A DNA stretch of 22,515 nucleotides from UBA9676 sp036522155 (GTDB taxonomy: Bacteria; Actinomycetota; Actinomycetes; Streptosporangiales; Streptosporangiaceae): contig DATDGI010000042.1 in NCBI GenBank assembly GCA_036522155.1, positions 1 through 22,515 of the forward strand, in the 5' to 3' direction. The notes under the pieces were generated by a model that saw only the letters and a program-made list of their open reading frames with translations, was not told the DNA's origin and searched no databases. Shown here piece by piece: positions 1-7,529 of this stretch. Position 1 is the first letter of the stretch. Each line of letters opens with the position of its first letter. The translations under genes and the position numbers were made by a program.

Positions 1-203
1 TTGAAGGCACCATGCGCCAGGCAACCCACGTCACCGGCATCCGCCGCGCCCGCTACCTCGGCCTCGCCAAGACCCGCCTGGAGCACAACGCCGCCGCCGC
101 AGCGATCAACCTGATCCGCCTCGACGCCTGGCGGACCGGCACGCCGCTCGACCGGACCCGGACCACCCACCTCCAGCGACTCGACCTCACCATCGCAGCC
201 TGA
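1..203 (+). CDS. C-terminal end of IS1182-type transposase (5' part outside window)
   Basis: The reading frame is open from the window edge (frame of base 3) to a TGA at 201-203, so only the last 67 or so residues of a larger protein are visible. The block RYLGLAKTRLEHNAAAAAINLIRLDAW is the usual C-terminal signature of IS1182-family DDE transposases of actinobacteria, where it follows the last catalytic residue. The ATG at 12 lies inside this conserved block and is unlikely to be the true start. The catalytic core is not visible, so I cannot tell whether the element is complete or a relic. The DUF1326 gene runs toward it from the right. Bases 204-316 must contain the right end of the element, but I could not recognise its terminal repeat without the left end. 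Confidence 0.7.
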   Translation, partial: EGTMRQATHVTGIRRARYLGLAKTRLEHNAAAAAINLIRLDAWRTGTPLDRTRTTHLQRLDLTIAA

Positions 204-316
204 GCCCGAATAAGCCAACAGGGTCCCTAGACCGGTCAAAACCGCGAGGCGATCCCGGTGCCGCCAGGCCCACAATGACAGCCTCGCGCTCGCAACGCCG
301 GGGGCAGAGGGCGTGG

Positions 317-949
317 TCAGCGGATTACCCCGTCCTGGTTCAGGTGCAGAATGTTGAACTGGCCGTAGCTGTCTTTCAGGTCAAGCTCGATGCCAGCCCG
401 GACGGTCGAGTTCCCGTTGCCCATCTCGGCGATGGTGTACTCAAACCCATTCGGTAGGTCGATCCGGGACCGCACCGGCTTGCCAGTATGGCGGCTGATG
501 ATCGGCGCGCCGCGGGACTCGACCAGTTGGCCAATCTTGAGGCTGGCCATCCGCTGGTCTATGTCGATGGACAGTTCGATCGGCTCGTACAGGGTGTCCA
601 GCACGGTCGACATCGTGCTGTTGTAGATGAAGAAGTGCGTCGCCCCCGGCGTCGTCGACTCGCCGTGCAGGATCTTCCGCAGGGCTTCTCGCTGCGCCGG
701 GTTCGCCCGCTGGTCGATGATGGCCTGCTCCGTGCCGTTGCCGTCGGCGATCTCGCCGCGCCAGTACAGCAACAGCGCCCAGCTCAGGCCATCGAGCCTG
801 GTTTCGTTGAAGTGTCCTTCGTCGATGCGCCCGCACACCACGGCTTCGCAGTGCCCATGGGTTGTCTTCGCTCCGAACTGACACGGGCAGCCCCAGGAAC
901 AATTGCAGTTCCCGTACTCGCTGCCCCAGATGGTCCATCGATCAGCCAT
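317..949 (-). CDS. DUF1326 domain-containing protein
   Basis: A 210-residue protein of the DUF1326 family, whose biochemical role is not established. The family signature is at the N-terminus: cysteines 15, 17, 21 and 23 in the CNCSWGCPCQF block, preceded by the WTIWG segment. This is a compact cluster that could bind a metal, although that is inference. The rest is a soluble, beta-rich domain without signal peptide or membrane segment, and the length is normal for the family. The ATG at 949 is preceded by GAGGG at a good distance. It stands alone on the minus strand between the IS1182 tail and the hotdog/oxidoreductase pair, 101 bases downstream of the latter. I see nothing that identifies a substrate or partner. 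Confidence 0.85.
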   Translation of the reverse strand: MADRWTIWGSEYGNCNCSWGCPCQFGAKTTHGHCEAVVCGRIDEGHFNETRLDGLSWALLLYWRGEIADGNGTEQAIIDQRANPAQREALRKILHGESTTPGATHFFIYNSTMSTVLDTLYEPIELSIDIDQRMASLKIGQLVESRGAPIISRHTGKPVRSRIDLPNGFEYTIAEMGNGNSTVRAGIELDLKDSYGQFNILHLNQDGVIR

Positions 950-1050
950 TGGATACCCTCAAATCCCGCCAGTTGATGTAACCGTCGAGTGCAGTGAAAA
1001 CCTGGCGTTGAAGCGTCCCCGCACCCGGTGGGCCTCGAAGGTGGCTCCCA

Positions 1051-1848
1051 TCAGAGCACCGCCCCCAGTTGTTCATGCGCAGTGCTCACTGCTGCCGTCG
1101 GCATGCCTGGCCGCCGGGCGGGACACCGGAGCCGGATCCAGGTGGCCCGTGCGACCGCGACTGCCTGTCCGCGCGCCGTGAACACCGCGGAGCCGGCCGA
1201 TATTTTGCGGCCCTCGGCTGCCAGGCGCCAGCCTACGACGACATGCGGCTCGCATGCGATGACCTCGCCCATCCGGCGAGCGGCAAGACGGCCCAGCAGG
1301 TACGGCGCGCCATCGGGGACGGGCTCGCACAGCGCTCCGATGCCTCCCGGGCAATCGAGCGCTGCCCAGATGAACTCGGGCCTGATCTGCCCGCTGGCGT
1401 CGGCGAGTTCCTCGCCGGGAAACCAGAGATCTGCCGACAGCCCGGTGCCCGGCACCGGCCCGACGCATATGCGCAGGCCATCACCTGGCAGGCGGTCCGG
1501 CCCGCACACGAAGCACCCCGGAAACGGATGCAGTTCCGGGTGCATCCGCAGCTGCGACCGCGCGCCTGCGGCGCGGGCCTGGCGGATCGTGACGGGATCG
1601 GGGAGCCGGACGTGCGGGCCGCCCGGCACAACGACGGCCTCGGCGATCAGCTTCTGCCCGTCCAGGACCCGAACGGAGCCGTGGTCGTCGCGCTCGACAG
1701 CCAGCGGCCATTGCAGTGGCGGCGGCCGGCGGAGCGTGACCTCAGCGGTTCCATCGAGGCAGCCAGCGATGAGCCCGCACACGTAGCCGCCGTTGCCGCT
1801 GCCGGGGGGGCCGCAAAAGCGCGGCGCGATCACGAGCGAGCCGGTCAT
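1051..1848 (-). CDS. Hotdog-fold thioesterase-like protein, uncharacterised
   Basis: A 265-residue protein resembling uncharacterised actinobacterial proteins with an acyl-CoA thioesterase/PaaI-like hotdog fold. Three blocks support this: FCGPPGSGNGGYVCG near residues 11-25, HPFPGCFVCGPDR near 107-119 and EFIWAALDCPGG near 158-169, the last two typical of the double-hotdog arrangement. The C-terminal 30 residues are low in family-like features. The ATG overlaps the stop codon of the upstream oxidoreductase gene in an ATGA (1845-1848), so the two are almost certainly translationally coupled. A role on an acyl-CoA or similar thioester in a short oxidation pathway with the oxidoreductase is inference; the substrate cannot be read from the sequence. 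Confidence 0.75.
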   Translation of the reverse strand: MTGSLVIAPRFCGPPGSGNGGYVCGLIAGCLDGTAEVTLRRPPPLQWPLAVERDDHGSVRVLDGQKLIAEAVVVPGGPHVRLPDPVTIRQARAAGARSQLRMHPELHPFPGCFVCGPDRLPGDGLRICVGPVPGTGLSADLWFPGEELADASGQIRPEFIWAALDCPGGIGALCEPVPDGAPYLLGRLAARRMGEVIACEPHVVVGWRLAAEGRKISAGSAVFTARGQAVAVARATWIRLRCPARRPGMPTAAVSTAHEQLGAVL

Positions 1849-2792
1849 GCCCGTGCCAGCAGCTTCTTCACCGCGGCCACGCCCGCGACGGCCTGCTCAT
1901 CGTCGGGCGACTGCGGGATCAAGTTGAACTCCCTGCAGCCAGCATCCGCATACGGGGTAAGGAACTCGGCAACGTCATCGGCTGTGCCGTACGGGCAGTA
2001 GCGCTCGAACCGCTCGAACGGGAGCTGGTAGAAGGCTTCCATCACTGGCGCGATGCAGGCCCGAGCAGTCTGCCTGGAGTCCGCGAGCCCGCACCATACC
2101 TGCATCGCATGACGGGCCGGCGGGCACGGCCGTCCCGCGCGGGCCGCCTCTTCTGCGGCCATCTGGGTAGCGGCGGCAAAACGCGCCGGAGAATTCCAGA
2201 TCCCGAGCCAGCCATCGCCTAGCCGACCGGCCCGCCGGATCGCCGCGTCCGATCGCCCGCCGACGATGATCGGTACCGGGACGGCTGGCGCAGGCGCGAT
2301 GACCGCGTCGTCGAAGTCGAAGAACGCGCCGTGGAAGCTGACCGCCGTGCCATCCAGCAACTGACGAACGATGGCCAGGCATTCATCCATCCGCTTGCCG
2401 CGCGTAGCCGGGTCCACCCCGCATACCGCGACCTCGTGGCGGTCCTCGCCGCCTACCCCGACACCGAGGACGAGCCGTCCCGGAGCGAGCTCGGCGAAAT
2501 CAGCGAGCTGGCGGGCCACCAGCACGGGATGGCGCAGCGGCAGCAGGTAGACGCCGACGTGGACGGGCAACGCCGGATGCAGCATCGCCAGCGCCGTGGC
2601 CTGCACCAGGCCGTCGAACCCCAGGCCGAAGAAGCTCACGTGGTCGCCGCAGCAGACGTAGTCGACGCCCGCCTCCCCGACCTGCGCCAGAAACTGGCTA
2701 GCAATCCCCGGACCTCTGCTAAGCAGGCCAGGCGGCGGGAACATGCCGACCCTGATGGCCGGCGAGCGGGACCACTGGGTGGCATCAGTCAT
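1845..2792 (-). CDS. Luciferase-like (LLM class) flavin/F420-dependent oxidoreductase
   Basis: A 315-residue bacterial-luciferase-like TIM-barrel oxidoreductase. Visible signs are GVDYVCCGDHVSFFG near the N-terminus, the LPLRHPVLVARQLADFAELAPGRLVLGVGVGG strand-helix-strand in the middle, and PVPIIVGGRSDAAIRRAGRLGDGWLG, the usual cofactor-phosphate region of the family. In actinobacteria many such enzymes use F420 rather than FMN, but the cofactor here is not certain. It is soluble, with no signal peptide. The ATG at 2792 has only a weak purine tract in front. It is followed without a gap (ATGA overlap) by the hotdog-fold gene, forming a two-gene unit. The LuxR-domain hydrolase gene lies 109 bases upstream on the same strand and could belong to the same transcription unit. 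Confidence 0.88.
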   Translation of the reverse strand: MTDATQWSRSPAIRVGMFPPPGLLSRGPGIASQFLAQVGEAGVDYVCCGDHVSFFGLGFDGLVQATALAMLHPALPVHVGVYLLPLRHPVLVARQLADFAELAPGRLVLGVGVGGEDRHEVAVCGVDPATRGKRMDECLAIVRQLLDGTAVSFHGAFFDFDDAVIAPAPAVPVPIIVGGRSDAAIRRAGRLGDGWLGIWNSPARFAAATQMAAEEAARAGRPCPPARHAMQVWCGLADSRQTARACIAPVMEAFYQLPFERFERYCPYGTADDVAEFLTPYADAGCREFNLIPQSPDDEQAVAGVAAVKKLLARA

Positions 2793-2901
2793 ATCCCGAG
2801 GCTAAGACCGGCCAGCTCCACGCCACAATCGGGTGAACTACCGGCTACCTGCGGGGTGTCGCAGGCCAGGACGGTCTGGGGCAGGCCGCGGGCCGGCCGA
2901 A

Positions 2902-3924
2902 CTACCTAGAATGCTGAGCGCGGAGCCGGTGCTCGGTCACCCACCTGGCGATCTGCGCGCGCGAACGCACCTGCAGCTTGCGCCGGATGTTCTCGACGTG
3001 CGCTTCCGCCGTCCGCGGCGCGATCGACAACCGCAGAGCAATAGAACGGTTCGTCAGCCCCTCGGCGACCAGCCCGGCCACCTCCAGCTCACGGTCAGTG
3101 AGCGGGGCCCGCCCGCCCGCAGGCTCGCAGAGGAAGCCGAGCATCGTCTCCAGCACTGCGGCCCAGTCCCCGTGGTAGAAAAGGTGGCTGGAGCCGGGCA
3201 GCGGGAACAGCGAAGCGCCGGGGATCAGCGCGGCCACTTCCTGCCCGAGCTTGAAGCTTGTTGCCCTGTCACCCTCACGGTGCAGGACCGCCGTCCGCGC
3301 GCGGATCGTGGGCAGCAAGCCCCTGATGTCAGTCGCGTAATAGACATCGAGAAGCCGGCTGCCCACCGCGGCCGACGCGCTCTCCCGCTGAAACCGGGCC
3401 AGCGCTTCGATGTCGTCAGCGCTCGGGTCGGGGATGAAGATCCCGGTCATCATCTTCAGCCCAAGACCCCAGTTCGCCCGTACCAGGGACACGATCGAAT
3501 CCCTGACCTCCTGCGGTGCCAGATCCGCGCCGCTGGCACACATCCCGTACAGCACCAGCGCCTCGACACGATCAGGGAACCTCGCAGCCGCAGCCGCGGC
3601 GATCTGGCCGCCCTGCGACGCCCCGAACATCGCGAACCGGTCGGCACGCGCGGCATCCGCCACCGCCAGGGCCGTCGCCACCTGCCCGTCGAACGACAGG
3701 TCAGCCGACTCCCTGTCCGACAGGCCGCATCCCGGCTTGTCGTAACGGATCACCGTGAACCGCTCCGCTAGGCGCTCGATGAAGCCGCCGAAACCAAACA
3801 GCTCCAGCTGGCCGCGCAGATGCGAAACCCAGCCCGTCTCGCACAACAGCGGCGGGCCAGAGCCAACCACCGAAAAGGCGACCTGCCCCGCCGGGGTGCT
3901 GCAGTACCTGACCGCCGACATCAC
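2902..3924 (-). CDS. Alpha/beta-hydrolase fused to C-terminal LuxR-type HTH
   Basis: A 340-residue fusion. Residues 14-265 form an alpha/beta-hydrolase: the nucleophile elbow GASQGG (Ser103), a likely acid at Asp219 in the REGD segment and a likely catalytic histidine at 247 in SSHLFYHGDW, so the triad looks intact. Residues 274-335 form a LuxR/GerE helix-turn-helix (LTDRELEVAGLVAEGLTNRSIA followed by the recognition helix around RTAEAHVENIRRKL). Proteins of this layout are known but poorly characterised; a ligand-binding or ligand-hydrolysing regulator is a reasonable inference. No membrane segment is present. The start is GTG (3924) or the adjacent ATG (3921), both with weak ribosome-binding sites. 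Genes downstream on the same strand are the oxidoreductase and hotdog protein, which may be its targets. Confidence 0.88.
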   Translation of the reverse strand: MMSAVRYCSTPAGQVAFSVVGSGPPLLCETGWVSHLRGQLELFGFGGFIERLAERFTVIRYDKPGCGLSDRESADLSFDGQVATALAVADAARADRFAMFGASQGGQIAAAAAARFPDRVEALVLYGMCASGADLAPQEVRDSIVSLVRANWGLGLKMMTGIFIPDPSADDIEALARFQRESASAAVGSRLLDVYYATDIRGLLPTIRARTAVLHREGDRATSFKLGQEVAALIPGASLFPLPGSSHLFYHGDWAAVLETMLGFLCEPAGGRAPLTDRELEVAGLVAEGLTNRSIALRLSIAPRTAEAHVENIRRKLQVRSRAQIARWVTEHRLRAQHSR

Positions 3925-4311
3925 CGGTCAAGCCTGACAGCCCCGTACCGGCCAGTAAAGGCCGGCCAATGTTAGCGGCCAGGGCCGCGTGAGCCCGAAC
4001 TCTCAGAGAGGAACCGCACCCTGACCTGTTCGCTCGTCGTTTGCTCGGCTGCCGCGGTACCACCCGTCAGCGCCCGGCACGGGTCGGCAGAGAACCGAGG
4101 TGAAGTCCGCACGAACGGGTATAGAGAGCACTGATCTGAGAGCAGAGCAGCGCACTCTTAATCAGCGGGTTCGGGGTTCGAGTCCCTGGCGGCGCACCCG
4201 TTTTTTGTGCAGTCCCGTCGCATGCGACCGATTCGCTCCATGTACGACGGATTTAGAAGCGGTTTCACAAGTGGTGGCGTGGCCGCTGGCGGCGGGTGGC
4301 AGGATCGCGGC
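3925..4311. other. Intergenic region carrying the tRNA-Lys fragment
   Basis: This is a 387-base gap between two divergent genes. Apart from the tRNA-Lys fragment I see no convincing coding sequence. The open frame that runs from 4207 into the next gene is unlikely to be translated from its first ATG, because the conserved domain starts after 4312 and a better start lies there. The stretch 3990-4140 shows no clear hairpin or promoter that I can support. Confidence 0.5.
4154..4196 (+). tRNA. 3' fragment of tRNA-Lys(CTT), probable attachment-site remnant
   Basis: From the anticodon loop onward this is a good tRNA-Lys: loop CTCTTAA with anticodon CTT at 4157-4159, variable loop GGGTT, T-arm CGGGG-TTCGAGT-CCCTG (4172-4188), acceptor 3' strand GCGGCGC (4189-4195) and discriminator A at 4196. 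The 5' half is not functional. The anticodon stem has two mismatches (GCGCA against TCAGC), the D-stem is imperfect, and the expected 5' acceptor strand GCGCCGC is absent: bases 4124-4130 read GAGAGCA. The gene is therefore not expected to work. A 3' tRNA piece kept without its 5' half is the classical footprint of a tRNA-targeted integrase, with the element on the 5' side, here to the left. No integrase gene is visible in the window. Confidence 0.7.
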
Positions 4312-4914
4312 ATGGCTGCTGCGCGCCGGATTACCGCAAGGACGCGGATCTTCCAGCTGAAGGTTCAGTTGCGTGAGGTCCGTCCGCCGGTGTGGCGGCG
4401 GGTGCTGGTGCCAGGCGAGATGGGCTTGGCCGAGCTGCATGAGGTCGTGCAGGTGGCGATGGGCTGGACCGATTCGCATTTGCACGAGTTCGAGGCGGAG
4501 GGCGCTCGTTACGGCGTGCCCGATCCGGACTGGGGCCTCGATGACGTCGCGGATGAGTCGGGGGTGAAGCTGTCGCAGGTGGCGGGGGAAGGCAGCCGAC
4601 TGCGGTATGCCTATGACTTCGGCGATGGCTGGCAGCATGACGTGATCGTGGAGAAGGTGCTAGGCCGGCAGCCGGGGTTGCGCTATCCGTGCTGTGTGGC
4701 CGGGCGGCGTGCGTGCCCGCCGGAGGATGTCGGCGGGCCGTGGGGGTACCAGGAGTTTCTGGTTGCGGTGGCCGACCCCGGTCACGAGGAGCACGAGCAG
4801 TGGATGGAGTGGGCTGGGGGCGGGTTCGACCCGGCCGGGTTCGACGTGGCGGCGGTGGGCAAGGCGCTGGAGGCTTTCGCGTGGGACAGCAGCCCGCTGC
4901 GGCCGGTGGGCTAA
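4312..4914 (+). CDS. Plasmid pRiA4b ORF-3 / IS1096 TnpR-like domain protein
   Basis: A 200-residue protein covered by the pRiA4b ORF-3 domain. The signature blocks are FQLKVQLREVRPPVWRRVLVP at the start, the LHEVVQVAMGWTDSHLHEF segment, YAYDFGDGWQHDV in the middle and YPCCVAGRRACPPEDVGGPWGYQEFL toward the end. Its biochemical role is unknown; family members occur on plasmids and near transposable elements as well as on chromosomes. I chose the ATG at 4312 because GCAGGA sits at a suitable distance and the domain begins just after it; the frame is open back to 4207 but that part is low-complexity and unlike the family. It lies immediately to the right of the tRNA-Lys fragment and converges with the SEL1-repeat gene. 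Confidence 0.85.
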   Translation: MAAARRITARTRIFQLKVQLREVRPPVWRRVLVPGEMGLAELHEVVQVAMGWTDSHLHEFEAEGARYGVPDPDWGLDDVADESGVKLSQVAGEGSRLRYAYDFGDGWQHDVIVEKVLGRQPGLRYPCCVAGRRACPPEDVGGPWGYQEFLVAVADPGHEEHEQWMEWAGGGFDPAGFDVAAVGKALEAFAWDSSPLRPVG

Positions 4915-4950
4915 CGGCGCCGTCTAATTGGGTGCAGGGCTAAGCCCACC
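4905..4950. terminator. Possible bidirectional terminator between convergent genes
   Basis: GGTGGGCT at 4905-4912 and AGCCCACC at 4943-4950 form a perfect 8-base inverted repeat with a 30-base loop that itself contains the short stem GGGC-TAA-GCCC. It covers the stop codon of the pRiA4b-type gene and lies just beyond the stop of the opposing SEL1-repeat gene. There is no T-run, which is common in high-GC organisms, so termination activity is inferred from position and symmetry only. Confidence 0.4.
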
Positions 4951-4958
4951 TAACTACG

Positions 4959-5564
4959 TCATCCATCACGACGTCCGGCGTCGGCGGCCTTGCGGTACCA
5001 CTGCTCGGCCTGGTCCTGCTCGCCCTGCTCAGCGAGCAGGGCCCCCAGGTTGAACATCGCATCCGCGTCCCCGGCGTCGGCGGCCTTGCGGTACCACAGC
5101 ATCGCCTGGTCCTCCTTGCCCTGCTCGCCGGGCAGGACCCGGCCACTCCCGGCTCGGGCCTGATCGCCCGCCGCCGCCTCGTAGGCATCGAGGGCCTGTT
5201 TGAACTGACGTCTTTTTGTCTCCGGGTAGATCTGGGTGAACACCACCACGACGGCACCCGTCCACAGTGCCCAGCCGAGCGTGTAGAGCAGGTCGCCCAC
5301 CAGCAACAGAGGCTCCGTCGTCACCGAGGTCTTGAGCAGGAATCCGCCGACATGAGCGGCCAGACCCACCACGAAGCCGATCCCGAGGCTCCAGTACAAG
5401 ATCCGCTGCCCGGAAGCCGACCGCCGAACCAGCGTCAGGTTCTCGCCCACCCAGGCGAGTAGTGCGTCACGTTCCCGCTCCCCGAGACCAAGGACGTCTT
5501 GTCCTTGAGCGCGCTCGTCAGTAAATGGGCGTGGAGCCCCCTTCGCTCCCGGTTCTCCAGTCAT
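4959..5564 (-). CDS. Membrane protein with degenerate SEL1/TPR-like repeats
   Basis: A 201-residue protein. Residues 1-50 are a soluble, charged N-terminus. Two hydrophobic segments follow at about 55-77 and 85-109, the second ending in QIYPETKRRQF, so the C-terminal part is probably cytoplasmic. Residues 128-200 resemble SEL1/TPR repeats: the unit DQA-x2-WYRKAADAG appears twice, 32 residues apart, with FNLGALLAEQGEQ between. The segment before the first unit (residues 134-150) looks like a repeat whose reading has been scrambled, and the protein ends abruptly in RRDG after the second unit, so it may be a contracted copy of a longer repeat protein. A perfect AGGAGG precedes the ATG. The function is unknown; such repeats usually bind protein partners. 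Confidence 0.75.
   Translation of the reverse strand: MTGEPGAKGAPRPFTDERAQGQDVLGLGERERDALLAWVGENLTLVRRSASGQRILYWSLGIGFVVGLAAHVGGFLLKTSVTTEPLLLVGDLLYTLGWALWTGAVVVVFTQIYPETKRRQFKQALDAYEAAAGDQARAGSGRVLPGEQGKEDQAMLWYRKAADAGDADAMFNLGALLAEQGEQDQAEQWYRKAADAGRRDG
4975..5097. repeat. Perfect 27-base direct repeat inside the SEL1-repeat gene
   Basis: Bases 4975-5001 and 5071-5097 are identical over 27 bases, 96 bases (32 codons) apart. They encode the WYRKAADAG units on the minus strand. Nucleotide identity as well as protein identity indicates a recent duplication or repeat-unit slippage. Confidence 0.8.
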
Positions 5565-5840
5565 GGTCGAACCTCCTGGCAGCCAGTTCTACACCGCGGC
5601 TCTCGCTGCAAGCCCCTCGGGACCGGGCTGAACAACCGCCAGCAAGGCCGACGCCCAGGACCGCGCCGCTCTGGTCGCGGGGGAAAGCGCGCAGCCCATC
5701 CAGGGTCGGCTGTCATACCGTTGGGGTAGTGCCATCCGTCGCGCGTTCTCTCACCAGAGCGACTGTGGCGCATGGGCATCGCGGCGGAGCGCATCATGTC
5801 GCGCATCGACACCTCCGGGATCAGCTAGCAGAGGGGCATC
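5565..5840. other. Divergent intergenic region, nothing firm
   Basis: This 276-base gap lies between the divergent SEL1-repeat gene and the first SnoaL-like gene. Both start-proximal ribosome-binding sites (AGGAGG on the minus strand, GAGGGG on the plus strand) are clear. An 18-codon frame at 5772-5828 ends 12 bases before the SnoaL-like start but has no ribosome-binding site or recognisable sequence. I cannot name a promoter. Confidence 0.4.
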
Positions 5841-6281
5841 GTGAAGGCACCCATCGCCAACCTGGCGGACTTCGCCGCGCTCGATCCGTTCTTCCGGATC
5901 ATCGAACAGGGCCTGGACGGCCTGGCCGGGCCCGGCCACTTCTTCGACCTCCTCGCCGAAGACATCACCATCGACTACGTGGTGACGGTTCCCGGCTACC
6001 CGCGGCATATCGAGGGCCGCGCCGCGGTCGCCGAGCTGTACCGCCCCTACGGCACCATGATCGTTCTTGACCGCTGCTTTGATCTGGCCGTTCACCACGA
6101 CGTGGCTAAGAGCGTCGTGGTCCTCGAGTACGCCTCCGAGGGCCACGTCGTGGGCACGGGGCGTCCGTACTCCAACCGGTATATCTCCGTGCTCACACTC
6201 CGCGGGGGCGAGGTCGCGCACTGGCGGGACTACCTCGACCCGGTCGCTGTCTTCGACGCCCTTGGCTGGCCGCCACGCTGA
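5841..6281 (+). CDS. NTF2/SnoaL-like family protein
   Basis: A 146-residue protein of the SnoaL-like NTF2 fold, a cone-shaped alpha+beta domain of about 130 residues used by small-molecule isomerases, cyclases, hydrolases and ligand-binding proteins. Family signs are the N-terminal helix ending in FFDLLAEDITIDYVV, the IEGRAAVAELYRPYG segment, and the C-terminal strands with YSNRYISVLTLRGGEVAHWRDYLDPVAVFDALG, a pattern typical of limonene-epoxide hydrolase/ketosteroid-isomerase-like members. The start is GTG at 5841 with GAGGGG seven bases upstream. The next gene on the same strand, 52 bases downstream, also has an NTF2-like size and composition. The substrate is unknown and nothing nearby fixes a pathway. 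Confidence 0.85.
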   Translation: MKAPIANLADFAALDPFFRIIEQGLDGLAGPGHFFDLLAEDITIDYVVTVPGYPRHIEGRAAVAELYRPYGTMIVLDRCFDLAVHHDVAKSVVVLEYASEGHVVGTGRPYSNRYISVLTLRGGEVAHWRDYLDPVAVFDALGWPPR

Positions 6282-6333
6282 CGACCCGCCAGATCGGTGA
6301 GGTCTGCTGTAGTGGCGGGCACCGGTATGGTCC

Positions 6334-6735
6334 GTGACCATGGACAACAATGACGTGAGCAAGTGGTTTGGTGAATACCTCAACGCCTTCGCGGCTTGCG
6401 GCCGAGGCGAGACCGACACCGCTTCGCTGCTCGCGTACTACGGCGTTCCGCTGTTGCTCACGACCGACGACGGATTCTTCGCGGTGACGAGCGACCAGCA
6501 AGTCGTTGCGGTGATGCAGCAGCAAGTCGACGGGATGCGCGCGGCCGGCTACGGCCACACCGAGATCCTCGGCTCCGAGGTCACCGTCCTGAACTCCACA
6601 TCCGCTCTCTACCATGGGACCTTCTCGCGCCAGCGGAGCGACGGCAGTGAGATCAGCCGGCTCACCGCGACCTACCTTGTGACCGACGGGCCGGCGGGCC
6701 GGCGCATTTCAGTACTGGCAGTCCATAGCCCCTGA
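6334..6735 (+). CDS. DUF6841/SnoaL-like small protein
   Basis: A 133-residue protein (131 if the ATG at 6340 is used instead of the GTG at 6334). It reads like the DUF6841 group of NTF2-like proteins: WFGEYLNAFAACGRGETDTASLLAYYGVPLLLTTDDGFFAVTS, QQQVDGMRAAGYGHTEIL, and a C-terminal SRLTATYLVTDGPAGRRISVLAVHSP. It has no signal peptide or membrane segment. No clear ribosome-binding site precedes either start. It follows the other NTF2-like gene by 52 bases and could be co-transcribed with it. The function is unknown. It converges with the methyltransferase gene at 6823. Confidence 0.75.
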   Translation: MTMDNNDVSKWFGEYLNAFAACGRGETDTASLLAYYGVPLLLTTDDGFFAVTSDQQVVAVMQQQVDGMRAAGYGHTEILGSEVTVLNSTSALYHGTFSRQRSDGSEISRLTATYLVTDGPAGRRISVLAVHSP

Positions 6736-6822
6736 CTCCTCACCTGGGGCACTGCGCAACGCCGGCTAGGGCTGTGCCAGATGCGCGATCCATGCCTTAC
6801 CGGGCCCCGGAAGTCCCGCGGT

Positions 6823-7482
6823 CTAGATTCGTTTGATGGTCGCGAACCAGGCCGGTGCGCCGTCGTCGTGGTATCTGGTCTGGACCCGGTCCGGTTCGAT
6901 GGCGCCGACATTCCATCCCTGGCCGGGGCTGAACGCCGCTCTCAGCTCGTCCTGGCTGATGGGGTGCGGGCCAGTACCGGGACCATCGTCACTGAAGCAC
7001 AGCACATACAGGGTTCCGTCGTGCCCGGTCACCGACGCCAGGCTCGCCACGTATCCGGGCCGCTCGCCGGCGTCGAAGGTGTGGAACAGCCCGCAGTCCA
7101 GCACCGTCTCAAACCTGCGCCCCAAACGCTCCAGCTGCAGCGCGTCAGCCACAGCGAACTCCACTTCGATCCCACGGTCACCGGCCTTCGCCCGGGCGAT
7201 CGCCAGTGCCGTCTCCGCCACGTCAACGCCCAGAACCGGCAACCCCAGCGAGGCGAGGTGAAGCGCGTTCTCGCCGGTCCCGCAGCCCGCATCGAGCACC
7301 GCTCCGGCGAACCCGCCCCCAGATGCCACACGCACTATCGCTGGCTGCGGCTGGCCGGTATCCCACGGCGCAGGGCCGTCGCGGTACGACGCATCCCAGG
7401 GCAGTCCCGACAGCCGTTCGTGACTGGTTGGCGGCCGGCCACCGAACGGATCGCCAGTGGGGGCCCCTGATCGCTCCGGCAA
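6823..7482 (-). CDS. Class I SAM-dependent methyltransferase
   Basis: A 219-residue methyltransferase. Motif I is AVLDAGCGTGENALHLAS, followed by the acidic post-I strand VLGVDVAETAL, a motif II-like FAVADALQLERLG, and FETVLDCGLFHTFDAGERPGYVASLASV. The family begins around GDPFGGRPPTSHERLSGLPWDASYRDGPAPWDTGQPQPAIVR, which is complete here. I chose the TTG at 7482 because AGGAAGGGG lies five bases upstream and it falls just before the conserved start; an in-frame ATG at 7518 has no ribosome-binding site, and the frame stays open to 7749 only because it runs through the relic acetyltransferase. The substrate is unknown; the relatives known to me are annotated only as methyltransferases. Confidence 0.85.
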   Translation of the reverse strand: MPERSGAPTGDPFGGRPPTSHERLSGLPWDASYRDGPAPWDTGQPQPAIVRVASGGGFAGAVLDAGCGTGENALHLASLGLPVLGVDVAETALAIARAKAGDRGIEVEFAVADALQLERLGRRFETVLDCGLFHTFDAGERPGYVASLASVTGHDGTLYVLCFSDDGPGTGPHPISQDELRAAFSPGQGWNVGAIEPDRVQTRYHDDGAPAWFATIKRI

Positions 7483-7529
7483 CGTCGCCCCTTCCTGCAA
7501 CTGACCTCGCCACCTCATCGTGGCACGCC

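Noticed and set aside
4124..4196. Functional tRNA-Lys gene
   Set aside because: The 5' acceptor strand does not pair with the 3' strand and the anticodon stem has two mismatches, so only the 3' portion is called.
5772..5828. 18-codon leader-like frame before the SnoaL-like gene
   Set aside because: No ribosome-binding site, no regulatory amino-acid run, no attenuator-like hairpins.
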